A stretch of DNA of 64,000 bases from Gemmatimonadales bacterium (GTDB lineage: Bacteria; Gemmatimonadota; Glassbacteria; GWA2-58-10): assembly GCA_024278175.1 (NCBI GenBank), contig JAJRTS010000070.1, forward strand, positions 62,001 through 126,000, read 5' to 3'. A program made the position numbers and the translations under genes. This document shows positions 27,341-36,194 of this stretch, one piece after another (position 1 is the first letter of the stretch; each line of letters opens with the position of its first letter). The notes under the pieces were generated by a model that saw nothing but the letters and a program-made list of their open reading frames with translations, was not told the DNA's origin and made no database searches.

Positions 27341-27503
27341 GTGGAAATGGGAAAAAATTCACACGCAGGATTAAGGGGCGTTTTTTTGATGGGCGAGCAA
27401 AAAGAGCAGACAGACAAATGAGATATGTGGGCAGGTGTGGAGAACACCGGGGCACGGACAGGGTTAATTTACAGCATTGGGAACAGGCTGGCCTGTGGGG
27501 GGG

Positions 27504-27803
27504 TCAGTTGCGAGATACGATGGTCAGGTTAGAGGAGGCGCCTGGAGATTTGCTTTCGACGCCGCGGAGTTGGCGAAGGCGTTTGGTAAGCTTGTCTTCG
27601 AAAGCGGGAGAGGCGCAAACGTTAATACAATCGTACTTGTCCCAGCAGCTAAGTTCGTCGCGGATTTGTTTGAGCAGTTTGTACTCTTCGGCCAGCGCGG
27701 AGTTTGTAAGCAGCAGCGCGGCGATCCGCCCGGCCTCGGCCCCGTCCAGTTCGCGGTCCAGGTACGCGCTCAACTGAATCAGGTCTTCGGCCGGATCCGT
27801 CAT
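27504..27803 (-). CDS. Putative anti-sigma factor for the adjacent ECF sigma factor
   Basis: Product of 99 residues with no membrane segment. Its N-terminal helix set DLIQLSAYLDRELDGAEAGRI resembles the start of ASD-type anti-sigma factors (LSAYLDGEL). The HxxxCxxC zinc motif is absent, although cysteines occur at about residues 52, 58 and 62. It begins one base after the sigma factor stop, so co-translation is likely. The function is inferred mainly from this pairing. Confidence 0.6.
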   Translation of the reverse strand: MTDPAEDLIQLSAYLDRELDGAEAGRIAALLLTNSALAEEYKLLKQIRDELSCWDKYDCINVCASPAFEDKLTKRLRQLRGVESKSPGASSNLTIVSRN

Positions 27804-27804
27804 C

Positions 27805-28425
27805 TCACATCACCTTGATTTGGGAGTCGAACTTTTGTTTGAGTTGGTAGCGCGCCCTGTGAATCCAGATTTTGACCTCGTTGAGCGAGGCTCCCATGAT
27901 CTCGGCTATCTCCTTGTAGGAGTAGCCGTGAAACTGACGCAGGATCAGCACCGTGCGGTAACGCGGGGAGAGAGTTTTAAGAATATGCTTGATCTTCTCG
28001 CCCAGTTCCCTGGTGTAGACTTCCTGTTCCGGATCGGGACTGCTGTTATCGCCAAGCACGCTATGGGCGTCCAGCCGGTTGATTCCGTCCTCGCTCGTTG
28101 CGTCCAGTTCTACGTCTGTATGCGACTTCCGCTTGCGGAACTCGTCCAGGCACAGGTTGGTCAGAATTTTGCTTAACAGCGTGATGAACTTGGCGGTGAC
28201 CTGATACTTGTACCTGTATTTGTAGAGCCGGATGAAACCTTCCTGCGAGATGTCCTCGCTCAGTTCCAGATCACGGACGAACCGGTAACAGAAGCGGACG
28301 CTGTAGTCCTTGTACCGGGTGACGATTTCGTTGAAAGCCTCCTCGCGGCCGGCCTGCAACTCAAGCATCAATTTTTCGTCCGGAAGGTTCGTAAGCGCGC
28401 GGGGAGTTGCCATCTGGTTAATCAC
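27805..28425 (-). CDS. ECF RNA polymerase sigma factor (sigma-24 type)
   Basis: Product of 206 residues with region 2 (EEAFNEIVTRYKDYSVRFCYRFVRDLE, then SEDISQEGFIRLYKY, about 30-75) and region 4 (LSPRYRTVLILRQFHGYSYKEIAEIMG, then EVKIWIHRARYQLK, about 140-200). It directs RNA polymerase to an alternative promoter set. It lies upstream of mraZ on the same strand, separated by about 280 bases, and is paired with a small likely anti-sigma gene. The regulon cannot be told from this window. Confidence 0.93.
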   Translation of the reverse strand: MINQMATPRALTNLPDEKLMLELQAGREEAFNEIVTRYKDYSVRFCYRFVRDLELSEDISQEGFIRLYKYRYKYQVTAKFITLLSKILTNLCLDEFRKRKSHTDVELDATSEDGINRLDAHSVLGDNSSPDPEQEVYTRELGEKIKHILKTLSPRYRTVLILRQFHGYSYKEIAEIMGASLNEVKIWIHRARYQLKQKFDSQIKVM

Positions 28426-28745
28426 CCTGTGCTAATCGTTTAACGAGTCGGTGCAGCGGAAGTTACCGGATTGTGAGAGAAAATCAATCTGGACAACTGC
28501 GTACAATTTCTATGTTAGTCTACTAAAGGATTACAAAAATGTCAAGAATAAAAGTGTAATAAAATGTCCAGAATTGAACGCCGGAGTGTGAATAAACGGC
28601 CAAGCTCTTTGTTGGCAAAGATGTCGGCGGACTTGCAGGGGCGGGCGGGATGATGTATTTTTAGGCTCACAATGCTTACTTGGTATTCGCTATTGCCGCG
28701 GTGCATTTTTTTGCAACGGCGCACAATCCGCACTGGAGACCTGAG

Positions 28746-29474
28746 TTGAGCGAAAAACGGCTGGACGTGCTGGCGGTCACCGCGCATCCCGACGATGCGG
28801 AGCTGATCTGCGGAGGTACGCTGATCCGTTGCGTGGACAAGGGTTACCGCGTGGGCGCGCTGGAGCTCACCGGCGGCGAGAGTGGGAGCCGGGGCAACGC
28901 GCTCAGACGCGCCCGGGAGGCCGAGGCCGCCGCGGAAGTGATGGGCCTGGCCGTGCGCGAATCACTGGAGCTTCCCGATGCACAGCTTGTGGATACGGTG
29001 GAGAACAGGGTCAAGCTGGCCGAGGCTATCCGGCGGCTGGGTCCGCGCGTGCTGATCCTCCATAATAATGAATCATGGCGGCATCCGGACCACGGGGTGG
29101 CCATGAATCTGGGCCGGGCGGCCGCGTTTCTGGCCGGGCTGAAAATGATCCCGGGCGAGGGCTATTTACAGCGGCCGGAGAAAATACTGTACTGCCAGGC
29201 CTATACCTAGCACCCTGTCAAGCCTTCGTTCGTGGTGGATATCAGCGGCCAGTTCGAGCGCAAGCTGGAAGCGATTATGTGCTATACCAGTCAGTTTGAG
29301 GGCAAAACGGAAGCCGGCGAGCTGTTTCCCAATGGCCAGAGCCTGCCGGAGCTGATCCGTACCAGTTGTGCCAACTACGGGAGTTGGATCCGTACGGCCT
29401 ACGGCGAACCGTTTTTTGTCGATGAAACGCTGGAAGTCCGGGATATCGTCAAGATGGGTGTCAAGTCGATCTGA
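28746..29474 (+). CDS. PIG-L family deacetylase (BshB1-like), interrupted by an in-frame TAG
   Basis: Zinc-dependent LmbE/PIG-L deacetylase of about 242 codons. The metal motif is AVTAHPDDAELICGG near residue 11, followed by TGGESGSRG, and NNESWRHPDHG supplies the third ligand. Length and the C-terminal KPSFVVDIS and YTSQF elements fit BshB1, which deacetylates GlcNAc-malate in bacillithiol synthesis; that substrate is inferred. TTG 28746 has GGAG seven bases upstream. Codon 155 (29208-29210) is TAG, just before the conserved PSFVVDIS, and the frame then runs intact to TGA at 29474. This is either a pseudogene, a base error or a readthrough gene. Confidence 0.85.
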
Positions 29475-29505
29475 GCCGATGGAGACCAGGTCAGGGAGGG
29501 ATGAG

Positions 29506-29787
29506 ATGAACTGTCACGGTTGCGGGGCCGTGGTCGGGATCGAGGGCAAGGTCGGCCGCAAGGAGCTGTGCGTCTCGTGCGGACGGCCGCTGCGCTGCTG
29601 CAAAAATTGCGAACTCCACGTCCCGACCGCCAGCAATGAGTGCCACGAGCCCCAGGCGGAATGGGTGGCGGACAGGGAATCGGCCAATTTCTGCGAGTTT
29701 TTTACCCCCTCCACACGCGGAGGCATCGCTGCCGCCGTGGATAAGGCCGGCCAGGCCAGGAAAAAACTGGACGACCTTTTCAGGTAG
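29506..29787 (+). CDS. Small Cys-rich, probably zinc-binding protein
   Basis: Product of about 93 residues. Two CxxC pairs at the N-terminus (CHGC, CVSC) precede a second Cys cluster (RCCKNCELH, then NECHEPQAEWV and ANFCEFF), and the tail is short and helical. The second block is a recurrent conserved motif in small uncharacterised bacterial proteins. AGGGAGGG ends five bases before ATG 29506. It lies 31 bases after the deacetylase and probably shares its transcript. It ends in TAG; reading on adds ten residues to TAA. The function is unknown, possibly metal or thiol handling. Confidence 0.75.
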   Translation: MNCHGCGAVVGIEGKVGRKELCVSCGRPLRCCKNCELHVPTASNECHEPQAEWVADRESANFCEFFTPSTRGGIAAAVDKAGQARKKLDDLFR

Positions 29788-29875
29788 GCCGGGGCCGCGC
29801 TGGCCACTGGCGAGGATTAATCGGGATGATAATGGATAACCTGCGCAGCGGCGTGCCAGGCAAGACCGTAATTTT

Positions 29876-29912
29876 CAAAAAAACTCCGGCTGAAACTCAG
29901 CCGGAGTTTTTT
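29876..29912. terminator. Bidirectional rho-independent terminator
   Basis: A near-perfect inverted repeat, ACTCCGGCTGA / TCAGCCGGAGT with a 3-base loop, is flanked by an A-run on the left and a T-run on the right. It serves the plus-strand Cys-rich gene and the convergent HD-GYP gene. Confidence 0.9.
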
Positions 29913-29934
29913 GCATGATAAACCTGACCGGGCA

Positions 29935-31932
29935 TTACTTCTTGCCCGCATTCAACAGGTCGTAAACATTCGCCTCCACAAAAACCTTGAACAGTTCCCC
30001 GTCCACTTTGCTCTCTTTTACCTCGTAGCTCAGGATATCCAGCGCTTTCTCGACAGGCACGGCGGGCTTGTAGGGACGGTCGGTAGCGGTCAGGGCGTCG
30101 AAGATGTCGCTGATCGTCATCATCCTGGTCTGCGGCTGGATCACCATCGCGTCCACACCACGGGGATAGCCGCTGCCATCGAGCTTCTCGTGATGTCCAT
30201 AGGCGATCTCCGGGATGTTTTTCAGCTCGGTTGTCCAAGGGATTTTGGTCAGGAAATTGAACGTGTGGGTAACGTGGCTCTCGATTTCCAGCCGTTCCTC
30301 GCTGGTGAGCGAACCCTTGGGAATCGACAGGATGCTGCGCTCGCTGCTTTCCAGCAGGGAGAAATCCCTGTCGTCCGGGTCGTTGATAACGATTTTGCTG
30401 ACCTCTTCCAGGATCGCGAATTCGTCTTTGGCCAGAATGCTCGGCTCGTTGGCGCTGACAACCATCGCCAGGTAGCGGTCAAGCATTTCGATTCTCTCCC
30501 GTGTGACGCTGTCGATCTCCCGGAACCGGTCCAGGTACTCCTGCCTGTTGCTTTCCAGGGCTGTTTCGAGCTTACTGCGTTCTTTGAGCTTGCGGTAGAT
30601 CTGCCGCGCCAGGTCGAACCGCTGCCTGATTATCGCCAGGTGCTCGGGGAACAGTTTCTTGGCCTTGAGCAGGATGTTCTCCCGCACGCCAACCTTGCCG
30701 AAATCGTGCAGCAGCGCGGCATAGCGGATTTCCTTGATCTGAGATTCGTTGAACTTCAACTCGCCGAGCGGCCCGCTGGCCACCCGGTTCACTTTCTCGG
30801 CGATACCCACGGTCAGCGTGGCCACCCGTTCGCTGTGGCCGCAGGTTGTCGGGTCTCGTGATTCGATAGCGGTTACCGAGGCCTGGACGAAACCCTCGAA
30901 CAGGTTCTCGATATCGCGGTAGAGCTGGTAGTTTTCCAGCGCCACCGCCGCCTGGCTGGCCAGGGCCTCGATCAGGTTGCAACTGCGCTCGTCGAACGGC
31001 AGCACGTGCTTTTCCACCGCCCGTGGGCTGGACAGGACCAGCTCCGGCGAAAGCTTGCGGTTGATCAACTGGATTACGCCTGTGATCTCGTCCTTCTGGT
31101 TGCGCATTGCCACGGCCAGCATACTCATAGTGCGGTAGTTGTTGCTTTTGTCGAACGACTTGTTGATCGAAAACTGGTAGCGCTCGGGGACACGGTAGCA
31201 GTCCTCCAGCCGCAGCGACTCGCCGGTCAGGGCCACGTAGCCGGCGATACTGTCCGGCCCGATCGGAATGGTGAACTCGTTGAAATCGACATTGAGCGAA
31301 TGGGACAGGGTGTTGGAAAAATGAAGAACCCGCTCGCCGTTCTCATTTTCGCGGATAATATAGACACTGCCGGCGTCCGCCGTGGTCACCTCGCAGGCCT
31401 GCAGCAGGATTTTATCCAGCAGGCGGCCGATGTTGCGTTCGCTCGAAAGCGAGATACCGATCTCGATCAGTTTCTCCAGCTCGCGATTTCCGGCCAGGTG
31501 ATGTTCCTGCAGTGCGGTTATCTGGCGTCTGAGCAACGCCGTGCGCCAGGCGTCGCGTACGGCCACCAGCGCCTGTCTCGGCGTAAAGTCGGCGGGCAGC
31601 AGGCAACTCATCCCGGCAGGCTCCGGGGGGAACGGCCCCTCGTCGTCGATCATCACCACCGGCGAGGACATGGCCGCGGTATCCGCGCAATGTTTAAGAA
31701 TGTCAAGCAGTTTGCGCCAGCCCTCGCTGTCGGCTACAATAACCAGCGGGGAAGGGCAGGGGGCGCCGGCCTGGGTGCCATCGGCATGCAGTAATTCGAA
31801 ACCGAGCTCCGTTAACTGCGGTTCCAGCTCCGCCAGACGGCCGCTTTCGGCGAGTAATAAAGTTCCAGCCGGATCGTTCCCATCCGCTGCCCGCGATTTC
31901 CCGGTGGCTTGTACTGTGGCTTTTATGCGCAT
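29935..31932 (-). CDS. GAF / HD-GYP cyclic-di-GMP phosphodiesterase
   Basis: Product of about 665 residues. The N-terminus (about 25-130) resembles a degenerate receiver domain (LVIVADSEGWRKLLDILK, VVMIDDEGP). A GAF domain (about 160-330) follows, then HD-GYP with CGHSERVATLTVGIAE, LLHDFGKVGVRE, YGHHEKLDGSGYPRG and ISDIFDALTATDRPY. Between HDFGK and HHE there are about 155 residues rather than the usual 60 or so, a charged helical insertion. Predicted activity is c-di-GMP hydrolysis in the cytoplasm. ATG 31932 is chosen; the frame opens at GTG 31968. Confidence 0.9.
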   Translation of the reverse strand: MRIKATVQATGKSRAADGNDPAGTLLLAESGRLAELEPQLTELGFELLHADGTQAGAPCPSPLVIVADSEGWRKLLDILKHCADTAAMSSPVVMIDDEGPFPPEPAGMSCLLPADFTPRQALVAVRDAWRTALLRRQITALQEHHLAGNRELEKLIEIGISLSSERNIGRLLDKILLQACEVTTADAGSVYIIRENENGERVLHFSNTLSHSLNVDFNEFTIPIGPDSIAGYVALTGESLRLEDCYRVPERYQFSINKSFDKSNNYRTMSMLAVAMRNQKDEITGVIQLINRKLSPELVLSSPRAVEKHVLPFDERSCNLIEALASQAAVALENYQLYRDIENLFEGFVQASVTAIESRDPTTCGHSERVATLTVGIAEKVNRVASGPLGELKFNESQIKEIRYAALLHDFGKVGVRENILLKAKKLFPEHLAIIRQRFDLARQIYRKLKERSKLETALESNRQEYLDRFREIDSVTRERIEMLDRYLAMVVSANEPSILAKDEFAILEEVSKIVINDPDDRDFSLLESSERSILSIPKGSLTSEERLEIESHVTHTFNFLTKIPWTTELKNIPEIAYGHHEKLDGSGYPRGVDAMVIQPQTRMMTISDIFDALTATDRPYKPAVPVEKALDILSYEVKESKVDGELFKVFVEANVYDLLNAGKK

Positions 31933-32139
31933 ACTCTCTGACTTCTGGTTAATTTTATTGCAGGTCACGCCCCGCGGTACATCGAGACGGGGTATGCTCC
32001 CCCCTTGACCCGTTCACTCCGATATTCTAATTTATGAAATCCCTTTTGATGATGCAACTTTTTGATATTTCGAGTTTTTACGGTTTCCAGCCAGCCTGGG
32101 AGGCGGTCGGGGCGACCCGGCTGAGGAAGGATGTGCGGT

Positions 32140-33483
32140 ATGTCCGGGCTGCGAGGGCAGGATGTCCGCCGTACGGCTGTGGAGATACTGGCCGAAAGCG
32201 GTGAAATAGAGTTGGACCGCGACAGCCGTCTGGCCAGGCTGAAAGCGAAGGACCGGGCGCTGGCCCGCGCGCTGGTGCTGGGTGTGTTGCAAAACAGGAC
32301 CCTGATCGACTATTATCTGGCCCGGTTCCTGGCCAGCGGCAGGCCCGACGAACTGCCGCCGCCGCTGCTGAATATCCTGCGTATTTCGGTCTGCCAGCTT
32401 CGATTCATGGAGCGTGTTCCGGACTATGCGGTGGTCAGCCAGGCGGTGGAACTGGCCCGGGCTGCCGGGCTGGACGGGCTGAGTGGGCTGGTCAACGGAG
32501 TGCTGCGCAATCTGGTGCGCGGCTGGTACAGCGTAAAACTGCCCGGGCGCATGGCCGACCCCCTGCGTTACCTGGAGGTTAAATACAGCCATCCCTCGTG
32601 GATGGTGCGCCGCTACCTGAACCGGTTCGGGCTGGAAGAGGCCGGGAAGCTGCTGGAGGCGAACAACGCCCCCGCCACGCTGACTCTTCGCGATGAGCAA
32701 CTCGCCGCGGGAGGGCAAAGCAATCTCGGCGCGCTGCTGGCCGATGACGGGTATCAGATCCGCCCCGGGCGGTTTCTGCCGGAGGCGCTCGAAGTGCCAG
32801 GCCGCGGCGCGTATCCACCGGCCCTGCCGGGTTTCGGGCAGGGACGTTTCTACGTGCAGGACGAGGCCGCGATGCTCGCCGCAAGGCTGGCGGCCGGCGA
32901 GGGCGCGCAGGCTCTGGTCGTCGCTGTCTGCGCCGCGCCCGGTGGCAAGGCTACCGGGCTGGCGCGGCTTTGTCCGGATGCCCTCGTGCTCGCTCTCGAC
33001 AGCAGCGGATACCGCATGAGCCGGATGGGCGATAATCTTAAACGGCTGGAACTGACGCGGCGCGTGAAGCTTGCGCGCTGCGATGCACGCAGCAGTGCGT
33101 TACGCGAGGGCAGCGCGCAACTGGTTCTCTGCGATGTGCCCTGCAGCGGCACGGGCGTTATCAGGCGTAAGCCGGAGATTCGCTGGCGCATTTCCCACGG
33201 GGACGTCAAGGCTCTCGCGGCGGTTCAGCTTAGCATCCTGCGTAAGTCGGCGGCGCTGGTGGCCCCGGCGGGCGCACTGGTATACAGCACCTGCTCGCTG
33301 GAGCCGGAGGAAAACTCCGCGGTGGTGGAGCGTTTTCTCTCCGGCAGCGACCGGTTCAGGCTGGAGAGTGCGGGAGATTACCTTCCCGAACAGGTTGTAA
33401 GCCCCCGGGGATACCTGGAGACGATGCCGCACGTGCACGGAATCGACGGCGCTTTTGCGGCCAGGATGATCCGCTACGGCTGA
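32140..33483 (+). CDS. rsmB: 16S rRNA m5C967 methyltransferase RsmB (Sun/Fmu)
   Basis: Methyltransferase of about 447 residues with an N-terminal NusB-like RNA-binding domain (about 5-140, with DRALARALVLGVLQNRTLIDYYLA) and a C-terminal SAM domain. Motifs include VQDEAAMLAARL, VCAAPGGKATGLA, CDVPCSGTGVIRRKPEIRW with the catalytic Cys, and YSTCSLEPEEN with the second Cys. GAGGAAGG at 32123-32130 favours ATG 32140 over ATG 32131. It is the first gene of a short operon with the PASTA protein and diverges from the HD-GYP gene. Confidence 0.95.
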   Translation: MSGLRGQDVRRTAVEILAESGEIELDRDSRLARLKAKDRALARALVLGVLQNRTLIDYYLARFLASGRPDELPPPLLNILRISVCQLRFMERVPDYAVVSQAVELARAAGLDGLSGLVNGVLRNLVRGWYSVKLPGRMADPLRYLEVKYSHPSWMVRRYLNRFGLEEAGKLLEANNAPATLTLRDEQLAAGGQSNLGALLADDGYQIRPGRFLPEALEVPGRGAYPPALPGFGQGRFYVQDEAAMLAARLAAGEGAQALVVAVCAAPGGKATGLARLCPDALVLALDSSGYRMSRMGDNLKRLELTRRVKLARCDARSSALREGSAQLVLCDVPCSGTGVIRRKPEIRWRISHGDVKALAAVQLSILRKSAALVAPAGALVYSTCSLEPEENSAVVERFLSGSDRFRLESAGDYLPEQVVSPRGYLETMPHVHGIDGAFAARMIRYG

Positions 33484-33525
33484 TGTGGAGACTGAAGCAG
33501 AGTTGCATTTTCATGGAGAAAAGAA

Positions 33526-34257
33526 TTGAGCGATAAACTGAAAAATCTGTTGATTTATGCGTTGACCGCCGCCGTATCGTTCTTTTTCGGTCTGTTTATC
33601 CTGGACCAGGTAATTCTGCCCCAGCTTACCGGGGCTGGTCGGGAATCCGAGGTGCCGGAGCTTCTCGGCAAGAGCCGGGACCAGGCAGCCGCCGCCTGCC
33701 GGGACGCGGGCTTTGGTTTCGAGGTCCACGGCGAAACCTACAGCTCCAATGTCGGGGCCGGCCACGTGCTGGACCAGGACCCGGAGCAGGGCATGGTGGT
33801 CAAGCAGGGCCGCAGCATTTACGTGATCCTGAGCAAAGGGCGGGAGATGGTTGGCGTGCCGCACGTTGTCGGGCTCACCAGCCGGCAGGCGTCGATTCTG
33901 ATCGAGAACAGTTTCCTGGTTATGGATAGCGTGCTTAGCGCCCCCGATGAAGGGACGGCGCGCGGCAGGGTCGTGGCGGTGGAGCCGCCTCCCGGCACCT
34001 CGCTGCCCAAGGGTTCGCTGGTGACGCTCACCGTTTCCACGGGCGCGAAAAAAGTGAGGGTCCCCTCGCTGATCGACAAGTCGGTCGACGAGGCCCGGGC
34101 TATTTTGCGCGGTGCCGGTCTGGCAATCGGCGAAGTTTCTTTTCGCTACAACCGTTATCTGAGCGCGGGCAGGATTATCGACCAGCATCCCCTCGAACGC
34201 ACACCGGTGGAATCGGGCGTCACGGTGGACGTGGTGGTCTCCACTACCAGCCGGTAA
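33526..34257 (+). CDS. Membrane-anchored protein with three PASTA domains
   Basis: Product of 243 residues. A short cytoplasmic N-terminus and one membrane helix (LIYALTAAVSFFFGLFIL, about 8-26) are followed by three PASTA repeats starting near residues 42 (VPELLGKSRDQAAAAC), 110 (VPHVVGLTSRQASIL) and 180 (VPSLIDKSVDEARAIL). PASTA domains bind peptidoglycan fragments. There is no kinase domain, unlike Stk/PknB proteins that usually carry several PASTA repeats. The TTG start lies 42 bases after rsmB with a weak site. It probably senses or scaffolds cell-wall material in the periplasm. Confidence 0.88.
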   Translation: MSDKLKNLLIYALTAAVSFFFGLFILDQVILPQLTGAGRESEVPELLGKSRDQAAAACRDAGFGFEVHGETYSSNVGAGHVLDQDPEQGMVVKQGRSIYVILSKGREMVGVPHVVGLTSRQASILIENSFLVMDSVLSAPDEGTARGRVVAVEPPPGTSLPKGSLVTLTVSTGAKKVRVPSLIDKSVDEARAILRGAGLAIGEVSFRYNRYLSAGRIIDQHPLERTPVESGVTVDVVVSTTSR

Positions 34258-34396
34258 TTCCCACTGTAACTCGCAAATTACGCACAAACAGTTGATTTTT
34301 GCTGCTAACCCCATTAAATTATTATCTTTTCGGTCGATACCCGGCCAACAGTTGGAAGATGCGGCTAAAACAGGTAAGCAGGGACTTGGGTAAGGC

Positions 34397-35749
34397 ATGT
34401 TCGACGAACTCAGTGAGAAACTTGAAGGCATAATACGCAAGCTCGGCGGCAAGGCGGTGCTGGGTGGGGATGTGGTGGACGAGAGTCTGCGCGAGATCCG
34501 CCGCGTGCTGCTCGAAGCAGATGTCAACTACAAGCTGGTGCAGGATTTCCTGGCCTCGGTGCGCGAGAAGGCCACCGGCCAGGCAGTGATCAAGAGTGTC
34601 AGTCCCGGCCAGATGATGGTCAAGGTGGTCCACGACGAGCTGGTGGAAATGCTCGGCGGCAGCAGCCGGGAGTTGAACCTCCAGGGCGGCGGGATCAAGG
34701 TAATCATGCTCTGCGGGTTGCAGGGATCGGGTAAAACGACCACTGCCGGTAAGCTGGCCCGGCGGCTGAAGAAGGACGGCCGCAAGCCGATGATGGTGGC
34801 GGCGGATATTTACCGCCCGGCCGCTGTGGAGCAGCTCAAGACTTTGGGCGACCGCCTGGACGTGCCCACTTTCGTCCCGCGCCGGGGCGAGAAGAAAGTA
34901 ACCCGGATTGTGGCCGACGCCCTGGTTGAGGCCAACGGCACGGGGATCGACACCGTGCTGATCGATACCGCGGGCCGCCTGCAGATCGACAGCGCGATGA
35001 TGGACGAGCTGGCCGGGCTGAAAAAGAAGTTCGGCCCGCAGGAAATCCTGCTGGTTGTCGATGCGATGACCGGGCAGGAAGCGGTCAATATCGCCGAGGC
35101 GTTCCACGAGCAGTTGAGCCTGACCGGTCTGGTGCTGACCAAGTTAGATGGTGACGCGCGCGGTGGCGCGGCCCTCTCGATCTATGGTGTGACCAAAGTG
35201 CCGATCAAGCTGATCGGTGTGGGCGAGGGACTCGATGCGCTCGAGACGTTCCATCCCGACCGGATGGTCTCCCGGATGTTGCAGATGGGCGATATCGTCT
35301 CCCTCGTCGAGCGCGCCGAGGAACAGATGGATGCCGAGGAGGCCCAGCGGCTGGAGAAAAAAGTGATGAGCCGCGGGGACATGGACCTCGACGATTTTCT
35401 CTCCACCATGCGCCAGCTCGGGCGGCTGGGTTCGATGGAGAGTATTCTGAGGATGATTCCCGGTGTGAGCGGCAAGATGTTGCGTAACGCCGATCTGGAC
35501 CCCGGAAAATTCAAACGGCTGGAGGGGATCGTGCTCAGCATGACGCCGGCCGAGCGCTCGAAGCCCAAGACGATCAACGCCTCGCGCCGCAAGCGAATCG
35601 CCGCCGGCAGCGGGACCACGATGCAGGATGTCAACCAGTTGCTCAAGCAGTTTGACCAGATGCGCAAGATGATGAAGCAGATGGGGGTTTTCTCGGGCGG
35701 ACGAGGCGGGAAACTGAATATGCGCGGGCTTAACCCGTTCGGAAAATAA
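34397..35749 (+). CDS. ffh: Signal recognition particle protein Ffh (SRP54)
   Basis: SRP GTPase of 450 residues targeting membrane proteins co-translationally. The N domain is followed by the G domain with G1 GLQGSGKTTTAGKLA, DIYRPAAVEQLK, IDTAGRLQID, TKLDGDARGGAAL and GVGEG. The Met-rich M domain (about 300-450) ends KMMKQMGVFSGG. GGTAAGG precedes the ATG. It opens the ribosomal and tRNA-modification block that continues with rpsP-rimM-trmD-rplS, a common arrangement. Confidence 0.97.
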   Translation: MFDELSEKLEGIIRKLGGKAVLGGDVVDESLREIRRVLLEADVNYKLVQDFLASVREKATGQAVIKSVSPGQMMVKVVHDELVEMLGGSSRELNLQGGGIKVIMLCGLQGSGKTTTAGKLARRLKKDGRKPMMVAADIYRPAAVEQLKTLGDRLDVPTFVPRRGEKKVTRIVADALVEANGTGIDTVLIDTAGRLQIDSAMMDELAGLKKKFGPQEILLVVDAMTGQEAVNIAEAFHEQLSLTGLVLTKLDGDARGGAALSIYGVTKVPIKLIGVGEGLDALETFHPDRMVSRMLQMGDIVSLVERAEEQMDAEEAQRLEKKVMSRGDMDLDDFLSTMRQLGRLGSMESILRMIPGVSGKMLRNADLDPGKFKRLEGIVLSMTPAERSKPKTINASRRKRIAAGSGTTMQDVNQLLKQFDQMRKMMKQMGVFSGGRGGKLNMRGLNPFGK

Positions 35750-35787
35750 AAACAGAGAAATATTTCAGTCAATGCGGCCGGTTCATC

Positions 35788-35817
35788 TTGATAAAAGCCG
35801 CGCAAATGCAGTAGTAT
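35788..35817 (+). promoter_or_regulatory. Candidate sigma70-type promoter of rpsP-rimM-trmD-rplS
   Basis: TTGATA at 35788-35793, an 18-base spacer and TAGTAT at 35812-35817 lie just ahead of rpsP, downstream of ffh. The match is moderate. Confidence 0.4.
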
Positions 35818-35840
35818 CACGGTAACTTAAGGAGTAACGA

Positions 35841-36173
35841 ATGTCAGTTAAGATCAGGCTGCGCAGGATGGGTAAAAAGAAGCAGCCACACTACCGCCTG
35901 GCGGTGGTCGATTCGCGGGTGAAACGCGATGGCCGGTTTATCGAATTTGTCGGCCGCTACGTGCCGACCACCGAGCCTCAGACCGTGGAACTCAAAGAGG
36001 ACCGTCTGTTCTACTGGCTGGGCCAGGGCGCTATCTGCAGCGATACGGTCAGCAGTCTGCTGCGCCGCGAGGGCTTGCTGCAGAAGTGGCACGAGTTGGG
36101 CCTGAGCAGGGCAGGCGAAAAGAAACCGGCCGCCAAGCCTGCCGCCGAGGCCGACTCTGCCCAGGACAGTTGA
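35841..36173 (+). CDS. rpsP: 30S ribosomal protein S16
   Basis: Ribosomal protein of 110 residues. The N-terminus SVKIRLRRMGKKKQPHYRLAV and FIEFVGRYVPTTEPQTVEL are diagnostic, and DRLFYWLGQGAICSDTVSSLLRREGLL completes the fold. An Ala/Lys-rich C-terminal tail of about 25 residues follows. AAGGAG precedes the ATG at good spacing. First gene of the rpsP operon. Confidence 0.97.
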   Translation: MSVKIRLRRMGKKKQPHYRLAVVDSRVKRDGRFIEFVGRYVPTTEPQTVELKEDRLFYWLGQGAICSDTVSSLLRREGLLQKWHELGLSRAGEKKPAAKPAAEADSAQDS

Positions 36174-36194
36174 CCTGGGAGATGGAGGTGCAAG

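Noticed and set aside
27504-27803. Zinc-binding anti-sigma factor of the ZAS type
   Set aside because: The HxxxCxxC motif is missing, so only a general anti-sigma role is proposed from position and the N-terminal helix pattern.
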